From the NCBI GenBank assembly GCA_049325415.1, contig JBMOLL010000082.1, forward strand, positions 1 to 59,554: a stretch of DNA of 59,554 nt, read 5' to 3'. Positions 41,480-50,651 of this stretch are shown in pieces; position 1 is the first letter of the stretch, and each line of letters starts with the position of its first letter. Position numbers and translations under genes: made by a program. The notes under the pieces are model-generated. The model was not told the DNA's origin. It worked only from the letters and a program-made list of their open reading frames with translations, and made no database searches. The stretch comes from JBMOLL01 sp049325415 (GTDB lineage: Bacteria; Bacteroidota; Bacteroidia; Bacteroidales; GCA-2748055).

Positions 41480-41487
41480 TAGCTTTG
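41480..41487 (+). promoter_or_regulatory. Probable promoter -7 box of the GH2 gene
   Basis: TAGCTTTG matches TAnnTTTG, 24 bases before ATG 41512, and lies downstream of the in-frame upstream start at 41422, so it argues for the later start. Confidence 0.55.
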
Positions 41488-41511
41488 TTATTTCATAGAA
41501 CCTTTAACATT

Positions 41512-43902
41512 ATGAAGCCAGTACTTCCGGTTATAAAAGGGATTTCAGCTGCGGCAATCCTTTTCTTTCTGATGACGGCCTGCATCAGCCGGCCTGAAGA
41601 TATCAGCCAACCCGGGATTCTTTTCAACGATAACTGGAGCTTTGTTATGGATAGCGCTGAGGTACCCGGGGCACTCGACAGTCTTGTCTCTTCCGACTGG
41701 GTGAACGTCAGTCTGCCTCACAGCCCGCGGATCGAACCGCTGGTTGTCAATGATCAGTGGCAGGGTATCTGCTGGTACCGTAAAGCGTTTTCATTTCGTC
41801 CCGAATGGGAAGGCCGTGCATTGTTCCTCAGATTCGAAGGCGCTATGAATGTGGCCGAAGTGTGGGTGAACGGCCGGATGAAGATCAGGCACGAAGGGGG
41901 ATACCTGCCTTTTGTGACAGAGATCAGCCAGGATCTGTACCACGACCGAGAGAATATCCTGCTTGTGAGGCTTGATAACCGCGATAATCCCGTCACCGGG
42001 CCCAAGCCCCTTCACCTGCTTGATTTTAACACCTATGGAGGGATTTACAGAGATGTAAAACTGCTTGTGAAAAACAGGGCCTATATTACCGATGAGCAGT
42101 ACGAAAACATGGTTGCCGGGGGAGGGCTTTTTGTTACCTTTCCAAAAGTGGGGAAGGACAGTTCCCTGCTGGCCGTTTCAACACATGTCAGGAACGGCTC
42201 TGCCTGGCCCATGAAAATACAGCTGCGGCAACAGCTGGTCGACAATGGCCGGGTACTGGCTGAAGAAACAAGCGAACAGGATTTTGAGGCGGGCGTGGCC
42301 TGTACCCTTTCACAGGAACTTTTACTCCGGGATGCGGAGCTATGGTCACCGGGAAATCCGAAGGTTTATGAGCTTGTCACTACGGTTCAGGCCGGCGATA
42401 CCCTTCTCGACAGGCGCACAACCCGTTTCGGCATACGTAAGTTTGAATTCAGGGACAATCGTCTGCTGATTAACGGAGAAGAGACCTTTCTCCGGGGAGT
42501 GAACCGTCACCAGGAATACCCTTTTATTGGCTATGCCCTGTCGGACAATGCCGATTACAGGGATGCGCGGCTGATCAAGGAGGCCGGCTTCGACCTTGTC
42601 CGCACTTCGCACTATCCCCAGTCGGAAGCTTTTTTGTCGGCCTGTGATGAACTGGGGATCGTGGTGGTGGACGCCATTCTGGGCTGGCAGTATTATTCCG
42701 GAGACAGGGCCTTTCATCAGAATGTGTTCGCTTCGGCGAGGGACCTGATCCGCCGTGACAGGAACCATCCCTCCGTTCTCGCCTGGGAGGTCTCGCTGAA
42801 TGAATCGTGGATGCCCGAGCCTTTTATCGATTCCCTGGTGGCTATCGCAAAGCAGGAATACCCGGTGGAAAACAGTTTTGCAGCAGGATGGCAGACCTAT
42901 GGCTATGACATTTACATCCAGGCCCGGCAGCACCGGCTGGGGCATGAAAGTGAGATCCCGGATAAGCCCTATATGGTATCCGAATATGGCGACTGGGAAT
43001 ATTTTGCCATGAACGCCGGGCTCAACCAGGAGAAGTGGCTTGACCTGCTGCCCACTGAACGGTCGAGCAGGCAGTTGCCCGGGGCAGGGGAGAAGCGGCT
43101 GCTTCAGCAGGCCATGAACATCCAGGAAGCCCATAATGATAACCTGGGCACCATTGCTTTTGCAGATGCTTACTGGCTTATGTTTGATTATAACAGGGGA
43201 TACGCACCCGACCTGGAAAGTTCCGGCCTTATGGGGATCTTCCGGCAGCCTAAATTCAGTTATTATTTTTTCCGTACCCAGCGCGACGCCGGTGAGATGG
43301 TTGCCGGCAGGGCTGTTGGGCCGGAAGTTTTTATTGCCGCCTTTTTCAATGACACGGTTTCGAGGGATGTCAGGATTTTTACCAATTGCGATGAGGTGGA
43401 GCTTTTTGAAGACGACCGGAGCCTGGGGGTCAGAAAACCGGTCAGAGACCGGAGTTCAGACCGTCTCCGCCATCCCCCGGTAGTTTTTGAGGATGTCCCG
43501 TTTACCGGGAATGTGCTTCGGGCTGTTGGACGACTGCAGGACGGAAGAGAAACCGAATTCCTTCTTTTCAGGGAAGCGATGCCTGAAAAAATAAGCCTTT
43601 CTGCCGGTTTCTCCGGAAAGCCCCTGATGGCCGGATGCAATGATGTTCTGTTCATCTATGCCAGGATGGAGGATAGTAATTCCACAACCGTAAGCAATTG
43701 CCTTTTACCGGTGCATTTCAGAATCAGCGGGGATGCGGAGATCATCGGAGATTCGCTGGTTGTTCCCGAGGCAGGCGTCGCCACTGTACTGATCAGGGCC
43801 GGGGCTGAAGGGGGACAGGTAAAAGTGAGTGCCACTGCAGATGGTCTTAGGTCCGGTGAACTGATACTGGATGTTGCCCGGGCTGAGACTTTACTGAAAT
43901 AA
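41512..43902 (+). CDS. GH2 lipoprotein glycosidase, probable beta-galactosidase
   Basis: GH2 enzymes are retaining exo-glycosidases; with a galactanase next door, release of galactose from galacto-oligosaccharides is likely. The 796-residue product has a lipobox (MTAC, Cys at about 24), a jelly-roll sugar-binding domain, an Ig-like domain and the TIM barrel (FLRGVNRHQEYPFIGYA). The acid/base Glu431 is in LNESW and the nucleophile Glu491 in VSEYGDW. A C-terminal Ig-like domain follows (about 690-796). It is divergent from the rest of the PUL. Other GH2 activities (beta-glucuronidase, mannosidase) cannot be excluded by sequence alone. Confidence 0.92.
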   Translation: MKPVLPVIKGISAAAILFFLMTACISRPEDISQPGILFNDNWSFVMDSAEVPGALDSLVSSDWVNVSLPHSPRIEPLVVNDQWQGICWYRKAFSFRPEWEGRALFLRFEGAMNVAEVWVNGRMKIRHEGGYLPFVTEISQDLYHDRENILLVRLDNRDNPVTGPKPLHLLDFNTYGGIYRDVKLLVKNRAYITDEQYENMVAGGGLFVTFPKVGKDSSLLAVSTHVRNGSAWPMKIQLRQQLVDNGRVLAEETSEQDFEAGVACTLSQELLLRDAELWSPGNPKVYELVTTVQAGDTLLDRRTTRFGIRKFEFRDNRLLINGEETFLRGVNRHQEYPFIGYALSDNADYRDARLIKEAGFDLVRTSHYPQSEAFLSACDELGIVVVDAILGWQYYSGDRAFHQNVFASARDLIRRDRNHPSVLAWEVSLNESWMPEPFIDSLVAIAKQEYPVENSFAAGWQTYGYDIYIQARQHRLGHESEIPDKPYMVSEYGDWEYFAMNAGLNQEKWLDLLPTERSSRQLPGAGEKRLLQQAMNIQEAHNDNLGTIAFADAYWLMFDYNRGYAPDLESSGLMGIFRQPKFSYYFFRTQRDAGEMVAGRAVGPEVFIAAFFNDTVSRDVRIFTNCDEVELFEDDRSLGVRKPVRDRSSDRLRHPPVVFEDVPFTGNVLRAVGRLQDGRETEFLLFREAMPEKISLSAGFSGKPLMAGCNDVLFIYARMEDSNSTTVSNCLLPVHFRISGDAEIIGDSLVVPEAGVATVLIRAGAEGGQVKVSATADGLRSGELILDVARAETLLK

Positions 43903-43912
43903 ACGCCTCCCG

Positions 43913-43938
43913 GACCTGAATTATTCAGAAGGTCTTTT
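43913..43938 (+). terminator. Possible terminator of the GH2 gene
   Basis: CTGAAT/ATTCAG inside GACC/GGTC (43913-43934, with a small bulge) is followed by four Ts, 10 bases after the stop codon. The T run is short, so this is a weak call. Confidence 0.4.
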
Positions 43939-44087
43939 GCATATTAACGCGATAACAGGTATCTTAACTTCCGGAATCCGGCACAGGAATGTCATATGCC
44001 TCTCCTCAGGAACACGGGGAAAACTGGCGGACAGCTTTTTCCGGTGCAGGTACCGTCTCGGAGTGAAATTTAACCGTGTTATTTGCC

Positions 44088-44705
44088 ATGAAACGTATCT
44101 TTCTGATTGTACTTGTATTATTTGTTGCTGTCAGGATGGAAGCCCAGGACGTTCTGGACCAGATAGCTTCCAAAGCCTGTGAATGCCTGTCAGCTGTACC
44201 AGACACCCTGGATATGGAGTCTTTTAACCTGCGCATGGGTCTTTGTATCCTCGAAGCAGCCATGCCTTTTGAAAAACAGTTGAAAAAGGAATATGGGATC
44301 AATATGGAGAAGATCGATGTAGAAGGGGAGCGTCTTGGCAGGCTTATCGGACTGAGGCTTGCAACAAACTGCCCGGAAGGCCTGGAAAAAATCACCCGCA
44401 TGAACTCTTCGGCGGAAGAAGAGACGGAAGTTCAGCCCGAATACAGTTCGGTAATGGGTGAGGTTGTAGCGATTGACGACAGCGGATTTGTGGTCTTCAC
44501 CATCAAGGATTCGTCGGGGAAAATTGCAAAATACTACTGGCTTACGCTCATTACCGTTGACGATGCGATCCTGTATGATTATTCCTCTCTGATGAAAAGA
44601 ACCGTGAATATCACCTATGAGAGATTTGACTTCTTTGATCCGAGGATTTCGGAGTACCGGTCATTCAACGTGATAAAGGAGCTCCTGCTGATGAATGAGT
44701 TCTGA
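44088..44705 (+). CDS. Uncharacterised secreted protein, 205 residues
   Basis: Signal peptide to about residue 20 (ending MEAQ). The N-terminal half is helical with Cys residues (ACECLSAVPDTLD, MGLCILEAA, LATNCPEGLEK) that may form disulfides. The C-terminal half is a small beta domain (VMGEVVAIDDSGFVVFTIKD) that looks like an OB-type barrel. I recognise no family. ATG 44088 starts the signal peptide; the GTG four codons upstream is less likely. Confidence 0.72.
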   Translation: MKRIFLIVLVLFVAVRMEAQDVLDQIASKACECLSAVPDTLDMESFNLRMGLCILEAAMPFEKQLKKEYGINMEKIDVEGERLGRLIGLRLATNCPEGLEKITRMNSSAEEETEVQPEYSSVMGEVVAIDDSGFVVFTIKDSSGKIAKYYWLTLITVDDAILYDYSSLMKRTVNITYERFDFFDPRISEYRSFNVIKELLLMNEF

Positions 44706-44713
44706 GCACGTTC

Positions 44714-44785
44714 AAAAAAAACTGTCTCACACCCTGGCCTCATTTTGCAGTTCTGAAATGCTGCCGGCCCAGGCTGTGAGACAGT
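44714..44785 (-). terminator. Long hairpin terminator of the MFS gene
   Basis: A perfect 11-bp outer stem ACTGTCTCACA/TGTGAGACAGT (44721-44731 with 44775-44785) continues inward with CCTGG/CCAGG and further pairing. On the minus strand the hairpin is followed by eight Ts, and it starts 14 bases past the MFS stop codon. Confidence 0.82.
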
Positions 44786-44798
44786 ATGTTAATCTCAT

Positions 44799-46100
44799 TT
44801 AATCTTTCAGTTCCAGATCAATTTTGGGAACCTTCGTCAGGTCTTTCTTATAATACATAGAGGCTCCGAAGAAGAAGAGGGAAGCCAGAACCAGTGGTAT
44901 GGGCAGCAGGGCCATGGCTGTCTGGATATTTGTTTTGTCGGATATATAACCGATCACGATCGGGGCTGTTGAAGCACCCAGCAAATTCTGGATAATAACG
45001 GCAATGGCATAGGATGTTGCCCGCAGTCCCGGGTGGATCAGTTCCTGGGTCACCGCTGAAGCCCCCGGAATGAAGGAGGTGACGGAGATACCCAGCATGA
45101 GCAGGGCTACATATTGTATAGTTCCTGTCAGAAAAACAAACGAAAGCAGCACAAAAACAGCGGATAGGGTCGTGGCGATGGCCGGGTAGAAGAGGCTTGA
45201 GCGGATTTCCCTCCGTCTCCATTTGTCGGCGATGAATCCGCCCAGCGGTGCACCGACAATGGCCAGCAGCATGACGAGTGAAGCTTTGGTTCCTGCCTGT
45301 GCTTCGGTAAGGTTCTGTACCCTGTTAAAATAGGTCGGCAGCCAGGTCAACAGCGAAGTGGTTACAAACACAGTGGCAGTGATCCCCAGGTAGGTGAGCA
45401 GCAGGGCGGGTTTGGTGGTAAATTCACGGATGATATCCCTTCCCGACATTTTTTGCATCACCTTTTGTTTGGTGCCGCTCTCTTTTTCCTTAACCAGGTT
45501 AACAGTTTTGTAATCCCTGATCATGAAAAACAGGATGGCCACTATAAAACCCGGAATAGCTACAAGCCCGAAGGCGTGTCTCCAGCCAAAATGAGTGGCA
45601 ATCACCCCTCCAAGGGCAACGCCCACGGCACTTCCCAGGGGAATGGCCGCATTCCAGAGACCCATCATCCATCCATGCCGTTCCCTCGGGTACATCCCGC
45701 TGATCATGGCATAACCACCCGGTGCATATCCTGCCTCACCCACGCCGATGAAGAGCCTTGCCATAAACAGGGTTGCGAAGTTCCCGGTGAAGGCACACGC
45801 AGCAGTTGCCACACTCCATACAATGGCCATTAGTCCGATAGTCCTTTTCCTGCTCCAGCGGTCTACGAGTAACGATACAGGGAAGGTAAGGGCAACGATC
45901 GACCAGTATACGGCCGAAACCAGCGATCCGAGCTGCGTGTCGGTCAGACCCCAGTCTTCCTGGATGAAGGGGAAAAGGCTGGTAACCACAAGCCTGTCGG
46001 TGTAATCGAACAGGTAAAGAAGGAACAGGAGTGTAAAGATGTAATTGGAGGTGCTTTTAGGGTAGAGATACCCCGGCCGGATGAATTTTTCACGTGCCAT
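44799..46100 (-). CDS. MFS transporter, Spinster-like
   Basis: A 433-residue, 12-helix major facilitator. The first helices show FDYTDRLVVTSLFPFIQEDWGLTDTQLGSL, the A-motif-like VDRWSRKRTIG, and GVGEAGYAPGGYAM, a signature of the Spinster-like subgroup. The second half has IADKWRRREIRS at the matching loop. The substrate cannot be named; Spinster relatives in animals export sphingosine-1-phosphate and related lipids, but bacterial members are diverse. ATG 46100 (MAREKF) is preferred over ATG 46163, which lies in an inverted repeat and would add 21 unlikely residues. It lies downstream of the leucine-mevalonate operon, 289 bases after its last stop. Confidence 0.88.
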   Translation of the reverse strand: MAREKFIRPGYLYPKSTSNYIFTLLFLLYLFDYTDRLVVTSLFPFIQEDWGLTDTQLGSLVSAVYWSIVALTFPVSLLVDRWSRKRTIGLMAIVWSVATAACAFTGNFATLFMARLFIGVGEAGYAPGGYAMISGMYPRERHGWMMGLWNAAIPLGSAVGVALGGVIATHFGWRHAFGLVAIPGFIVAILFFMIRDYKTVNLVKEKESGTKQKVMQKMSGRDIIREFTTKPALLLTYLGITATVFVTTSLLTWLPTYFNRVQNLTEAQAGTKASLVMLLAIVGAPLGGFIADKWRRREIRSSLFYPAIATTLSAVFVLLSFVFLTGTIQYVALLMLGISVTSFIPGASAVTQELIHPGLRATSYAIAVIIQNLLGASTAPIVIGYISDKTNIQTAMALLPIPLVLASLFFFGASMYYKKDLTKVPKIDLELKD

Positions 46101-46155
46101 AGTCTTAGTGTTTAGTTTAGGGACCGTCGGGAAGTTTTCAGGGGCCGCAATGAAA

Positions 46156-46180
46156 ATCCACATGAACGGCTCATGTGGAT
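46156..46180. repeat. Perfect 10-bp inverted repeat between the operon and the MFS gene
   Basis: ATCCACATGA and TCATGTGGAT (46156-46165 and 46171-46180, 5-base spacer) form a perfect palindrome about 55 bases upstream of the MFS ATG. It could be a dimeric regulator site. On the minus strand it forms a hairpin followed by four Ts, so it may instead be a weak terminator of the nine-gene operon. The remaining bases to 46389 show no gene. Confidence 0.55.
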
Positions 46181-46389
46181 CGAACTTTCTGATTCATTAC
46201 GTATTCCCCCGGATCCGCGCTGTCACTGGGACAAAAACCAGGACCTTTCCCTGATGAATCCGGGACTAATTTAGAAAAAATATCAGATAATGAGCCTTGA
46301 TATAAAAAATATAACCGTCCGGTCATAAATACCCGGGATGGTTTACGGGAGCCGGAAGCTGAGTATCCGATGAACTGCCGGTACAGCCC

Positions 46390-47310
46390 TTACAGCCAGA
46401 TGATCCTTTCCTTACCCATCCGCTCCTCCACCTGTTCGGTGAGTCCGTTGTAAACAATGCCCAGAAGGTAGCCCCCGCCCGATCCGTTGATCTTCAGGTA
46501 ATAGTCGTTTGAGACCTGCCCTTCGATCCAGAGATCACGAACCTCCTCGGGGATCATCTTAAAGAAATGGGTGTACTGGAAGTCGGATATTGCCCTGAAC
46601 AGCATGGCCGGATCAGCCTCCTTTCTGCGAAGCAGTGCCTCAATAAACAGCCGGTTCATGTGCAGGTAATCGTGCCTGACCGGGGAGGCGAAGTACGACT
46701 GTTCCATCTGTTTCAGGAACCAGGCCACCATCGGAGCCGTTTCGAGGGTTATGCCGGAATCATAAAGGAACATCCGGTATTCTCCCGGCAAGTTGCTCAT
46801 ATCCAGCTCCGTTTCTTCGATACCTCCGTCCTCTGTAAAGAGAAGAGGTTTGCCGCGAAAACAGCTGAGTGCATCAACTCCTGAACTTTTCCCGTGAAAA
46901 CAGGATTCAATCAGCCCAAGGTCTTCCTTTTGCTTTGCCGGCTCCAGCCGGTCGGTTCCTTCAAAGAAATGACGGTAGATCAGTGCTGAAACAGCCCCGG
47001 AACTGCCGATGCCGTAACCGCGGGGAATATCCGAACTGATCCAGAGACCCTTTTCCAGCTGCCCTGCCAGTTTTTCATGCTGTGGCCTGGCGTGGAAACT
47101 CGTACCGGGAAGCCCCGCCAGGTAAACTGCCAGCCTTTTAAGCTCAGTGTTGGAGTGACTTTCATCGGGACTTACCTTATCGCTGCTTCTCTCCCGGAGT
47201 GAAGCACTGAAACAACGGAGCGGGATGGTCAAACCGGTTCCTCCTACAATTACGCCATATTCTCCTGCCAGCATTACTTTGGCAAAGACCGTATTCTGAT
47301 CGTTGTTCAT
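46390..47310 (-). CDS. mvk: Mevalonate kinase (GHMP kinase)
   Basis: Phosphorylates mevalonate to 5-phosphomevalonate with ATP. The 306-residue GHMP kinase has the N-terminal FAKVMLAGEYGVIVGG motif and the ATP-binding loop PRGYGIGSSGAVSALIY near residue 97, followed by ESCFHGKSSGVDALSCF, a mevalonate-kinase-type motif carrying the conserved Asp. The glycine-rich C-terminal loop (KINGSGGGYLLGI) is present. It is the last gene of the operon, 28 bases after mvaD. Other GHMP substrates are possible, but with HMG-CoA reductase and mvaD in the same transcript the assignment is strong. Confidence 0.88.
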   Translation of the reverse strand: MNNDQNTVFAKVMLAGEYGVIVGGTGLTIPLRCFSASLRERSSDKVSPDESHSNTELKRLAVYLAGLPGTSFHARPQHEKLAGQLEKGLWISSDIPRGYGIGSSGAVSALIYRHFFEGTDRLEPAKQKEDLGLIESCFHGKSSGVDALSCFRGKPLLFTEDGGIEETELDMSNLPGEYRMFLYDSGITLETAPMVAWFLKQMEQSYFASPVRHDYLHMNRLFIEALLRRKEADPAMLFRAISDFQYTHFFKMIPEEVRDLWIEGQVSNDYYLKINGSGGGYLLGIVYNGLTEQVEERMGKERIIWL

Positions 47311-47338
47311 ATAGAGTATGTTTTCTATCGTGCGCTAT

Positions 47339-48403
47339 TCATCCTTCGATCACCTCCCCGTTTTCGCAAAAAGCCTTCAGAACGCTGTCGGTCAATTTTT
47401 TAATTTCTATGGCAACCGCGGGAGGATAGAGCAGGTGGACGTTGGCTCCCGCATCGAGGGTAAAACCCACGGGAAGTCCTGTTTCTTTCCTGAAGCGCTG
47501 CACTTCTTCCAGTACCGACAGGGTCCCTCCTTTCATCAGCAGGTAGCCTGGTCTTGCGGTCATCATCATAGCGTGCAGCGACAGGGCTTCATGTTCCATC
47601 AGGCTGATAAAGCTTTCCCAGTCGCCGGTCTTCAGGATTTCCAGAAGCTGCCCCAGGTTCTTGTCCGCCTCACCGAAACGCGTCAGGGCATAGGGATGAT
47701 CTTCCATGAGCGCATGCCCGACACTGCTGGATACTTTTTTCCGTGAAGAGTCGATAATAAGAATGCTGTCGCGGATATCGGAAAAATCTTGGTGCACCTC
47801 CTGTACCGGGACGGCAAATTCATCCGATGAACCCGGATAACGGGAACTTTCTCCCCAGAGAACCATTCCCCTGTAAATGGAACGGGCCGCGCTGCCCGAT
47901 CCCAGCCGGGCAAAAAAGGAGGCTCTGCGCAAAAAATGCTCTTCCCCGGTCTTTCCGTAAAGCTCATCTGCGATCTCTCCCAATAAGAGGGCAATGGAAC
48001 CGAACGCCGAAGCGCTGCTGGCAATGCCCGATGAGTGGGGAAAGGTGTTTACCGAATTAATATGCAACGAACTTTTTGAAAGAAAGGGAAGGTAGGGCTG
48101 CAGCGTAGCCAGGTATTTTCCGATCCTTTCGGCAAATACCGGACTTTCCTTACCGGCAAAGGTGAAACGAACCGAGGGCCTGATATTTTTTCCTGTTTCC
48201 CAGTGAATGCTGGTGGCTGTCAGGGCATTGTTCAGTGTCAGGCTCAGGGAGGGATTTCGGGGCTTCTGCTCACCGTATTTGCCCCAGTATTTCACGATGG
48301 CAATGTTGGAAGGACATTCCTTTGTACAGATTCCTTCACCGCGGGGAACATCCTTCATCCCTGCGGCTTCTTCCAGCAAGCGTGTCCTGAAAATGTCATT
48401 CAT
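47339..48403 (-). CDS. mvaD: Diphosphomevalonate decarboxylase
   Basis: Converts 5-diphosphomevalonate to isopentenyl diphosphate with ATP. The 354-residue protein has the family-specific PSNIAIVKYWGK motif near residue 30, the ATP-binding FPHSSGIASSASAFGSIAL and the C-terminal TLDAGANVHLLYP. Its ATG overlaps the end of the upstream GHMP kinase gene by eight bases, so translation is coupled. Confidence 0.95.
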   Translation of the reverse strand: MNDIFRTRLLEEAAGMKDVPRGEGICTKECPSNIAIVKYWGKYGEQKPRNPSLSLTLNNALTATSIHWETGKNIRPSVRFTFAGKESPVFAERIGKYLATLQPYLPFLSKSSLHINSVNTFPHSSGIASSASAFGSIALLLGEIADELYGKTGEEHFLRRASFFARLGSGSAARSIYRGMVLWGESSRYPGSSDEFAVPVQEVHQDFSDIRDSILIIDSSRKKVSSSVGHALMEDHPYALTRFGEADKNLGQLLEILKTGDWESFISLMEHEALSLHAMMMTARPGYLLMKGGTLSVLEEVQRFRKETGLPVGFTLDAGANVHLLYPPAVAIEIKKLTDSVLKAFCENGEVIEG

Positions 48404-49319
48404 CTTTTACCAGTTCTTTGAAATTGAAAACTACATCGAACCCCTTGTTCCGGAGATAGTTTTTCAGCTCGTCGCCGGGGACCGGCGTTGCCAGGAGGGC
48501 GAAATCCCCTCCCCATGCTCCCAGAGATTTCGACCACCCGTCGAGATCGTAAAAAACGGACTCCCGCAAGGTGGGTGCGCACAGCAGATCGCCCAGCAGT
48601 TGTTCGTGCCTGTGAAGCAGCTGGCCGAATTCAGGCAAGCCGGAGGCTTCCAGCATCCTGCCTGTAATTTTACTGAAGGTCTCCAGCAGAGCCGGGCCGG
48701 GCGCAGGCAGGGTATGGAAATGTTGTATGCTCTCTTCACTCCGCTGTTTTTTCCCGAGCCAGACAAACCATAGCTGTCCGGCAAAGGAAGGGCTGAAAGC
48801 GACTCTTTGGATTTCCGGGATTCCTCCGTTTAACCGGTAGACCAGCGGACCGTCCGACATAGCACAGGCCACGTCGTAGCCCGAACCGGAAGAAATCCGG
48901 AAATGGAGGTCGAGCGGATTGACTCCGGCCCAGCTTGCCATCAGTGCTGTAAGGGTCGAACTGCTTCCGAAGCCCCACGAGGGATCGAAGTCCAGTTCTG
49001 TTAGCACATCTGCTGATCCGAGATGATCTTTAAATCCCGGAGCCAGGTCGCTCAGCGCATGGAAGATCCGGGTCAGCATGTCTGCCGCCTTCCTGTCCGA
49101 TGTCTCATGGAGTTCCCATGTAGCCCTGTTAAAGCTTGCCTCAAACCAGCTTTCACCTTTATATAGTGCTTTCCATTGCAGCTTTTCGGGATCGGCAACA
49201 GCCTGAACCTTCAGCAGCTGGCCCCGTTTCAGGGGAACGGCAAGGGCACTGGCTCCCGAAAGAACCAGGTACTCGGATGAAAGGAGTAATTTACCGCTGG
49301 CCCTGAAGATTTTCGTCAT
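48396..49319 (-). CDS. GHMP kinase of the GYDIA type, probable phosphomevalonate kinase
   Basis: The 307-residue protein starts with a GHMP N-terminus (ASGKLLLSSEYLVLSGASALAVPL), has an ATP loop SWGFGSSSTLTALMASWAG near 113, and the motif SGSGYDVACA near 142. That motif gives this group its name (GYDIA family GHMP kinase). The operon already encodes mevalonate kinase and diphosphomevalonate decarboxylase, so the missing step, 5-phosphomevalonate to 5-diphosphomevalonate, is the natural role. The activity is inferred. The ATG overlaps the HMG-CoA reductase stop in ATGA. Confidence 0.85.
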   Translation of the reverse strand: MTKIFRASGKLLLSSEYLVLSGASALAVPLKRGQLLKVQAVADPEKLQWKALYKGESWFEASFNRATWELHETSDRKAADMLTRIFHALSDLAPGFKDHLGSADVLTELDFDPSWGFGSSSTLTALMASWAGVNPLDLHFRISSGSGYDVACAMSDGPLVYRLNGGIPEIQRVAFSPSFAGQLWFVWLGKKQRSEESIQHFHTLPAPGPALLETFSKITGRMLEASGLPEFGQLLHRHEQLLGDLLCAPTLRESVFYDLDGWSKSLGAWGGDFALLATPVPGDELKNYLRNKGFDVVFNFKELVKDE

Positions 49320-50647
49320 TTTTTATCAGCTCTCATTCGTTCCAGGAAACCGGCTACTTCGCTCCTGCTTATGGTTTTGCCGGCAAAACGGGAGGCAATG
49401 GCAGCCTGTTCTTCGGGGGAGGCTCCCAGTTCAAGGAGGATATTTGACAGGTGCATCTTCATATGCCCCTTCTGGATCCCTGAAGTGATCAGCGATCTCA
49501 CAGCGCTGAAATTATTGGCGAGTCCGGCACAGGCAGCGAGCATCATCAGCTCGTCGCTGTTTGGAAAACCAAGTATTTCGAGCGATTTTGCCGCCAGCGG
49601 ATGAAGGCGGGTCAGGCCGCCAACCGTTCCCACAGCCATGGGAATCCGTAGGCCGATCCTGAACTTGCCGTCGCTGATGCTTGCCGAGGAAAGGCTGCTG
49701 TACCTTCCGTTTCGGGAGGCATAGGCATGTCCGCAGGCCTCCACTGCACGGAAATCATTTCCGGTGGCAATCACGACGGCATCGATACCGTTGAAGATAC
49801 CTTTGTTGTGGGTGACTGCCCGGTACGGATCCTCTTCAGCGATCCTTACAGCTGTGAGGAACCGACGTGCAAAGGATTCGCCGTTTCCACCGGGATCAAG
49901 TTGCGACAGTTCGCCGACCGGTGTTTCTGCTTCTGCTTCAACGAGGCATTCAGGAGTGTAATTGGAGAGGATGGACATGATCACTTCCAGTTTCCCCTGC
50001 AGTGTTCCCTCCTGAACTGCCTGGTTCACCCGGATGGTCCAGGCTTCTGCAAGCTGCTCAAGAACGGAATTGATAAAATTGGCCCCCATGGCATCTGCGG
50101 TATTCACCGACAGGTCGAGCTGGTAATAGTTTGGGAGCAGCGCTGTTTTATCCAGCAGCAGGAAAGAGGTGATCCCCCCGCCGCGTGCATGCATTCCGGA
50201 TGTAAGCGGAGCAAGTTCATCAAGCAGCAAATCTTTTTGCGCGTTAAAAAGCACCTCCAGTTTATCCTTCCCTCCAGTCCACAGGAAGTGTACCTGTCCT
50301 TTCTTTTCTTTTCCAATAACTCTGGCTTTGAATCCGCCTCTTTCCGACCAGAACCTTGCTGCATGAGCTGCGGCAGCCAGCACCGAGCTTTCCTCGGTAA
50401 CCATCGGCAGGTGATAAATACGGCCGTTTACCAGGAAATTCGGTGCAATCCCGTAAGGAAGATAAAAATTGGTAAGGGTGTTTTCACTGAATTTTTCATA
50501 GCGATCCTGGAGCTCACGGTCGGGGTGGAGATGAGAGTCGAACAGACCTTTTGCCGCAACCGGATCATTGGTCAGAGCAGTAATGAGCTCAATTTTTTCA
50601 GCTCTGCTCAGCTTTGAGAAACCCACTGTTTTTTGTGCTGCCGGCAT
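49316..50647 (-). CDS. mvaA: HMG-CoA reductase, class II
   Basis: Reduces HMG-CoA to mevalonate (the reverse of mevalonate catabolism is also possible). The 443-residue soluble enzyme has the class II pattern: ENTLTNFYLPYGIAPNFLVNG with the catalytic Glu region, the DAMGAN nucleotide-binding motif, NKGIFNGI with the catalytic Lys, and GNDFRAVEA with the catalytic Asp. The C-terminal HMKMHLSNI holds the His. No membrane segment is present. It starts four bases after the isomerase stop. Class II enzymes serve biosynthesis in Gram-positive cocci and catabolism in Pseudomonas mevalonii; here the operon argues for biosynthesis. Confidence 0.95.
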   Translation of the reverse strand: MPAAQKTVGFSKLSRAEKIELITALTNDPVAAKGLFDSHLHPDRELQDRYEKFSENTLTNFYLPYGIAPNFLVNGRIYHLPMVTEESSVLAAAAHAARFWSERGGFKARVIGKEKKGQVHFLWTGGKDKLEVLFNAQKDLLLDELAPLTSGMHARGGGITSFLLLDKTALLPNYYQLDLSVNTADAMGANFINSVLEQLAEAWTIRVNQAVQEGTLQGKLEVIMSILSNYTPECLVEAEAETPVGELSQLDPGGNGESFARRFLTAVRIAEEDPYRAVTHNKGIFNGIDAVVIATGNDFRAVEACGHAYASRNGRYSSLSSASISDGKFRIGLRIPMAVGTVGGLTRLHPLAAKSLEILGFPNSDELMMLAACAGLANNFSAVRSLITSGIQKGHMKMHLSNILLELGASPEEQAAIASRFAGKTISRSEVAGFLERMRADKK

Positions 50648-50651
50648 GGTA

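Noticed and set aside
48396..49319. Homoserine or galactokinase identity for the GHMP kinase
   Set aside because: Position in the mevalonate operon and the GSGYDVA motif favour a mevalonate-pathway kinase; the other families' signature motifs are not seen.
49727..50617. 296-codon plus-strand ORF
   Set aside because: Antisense to HMG-CoA reductase; no domain pattern.
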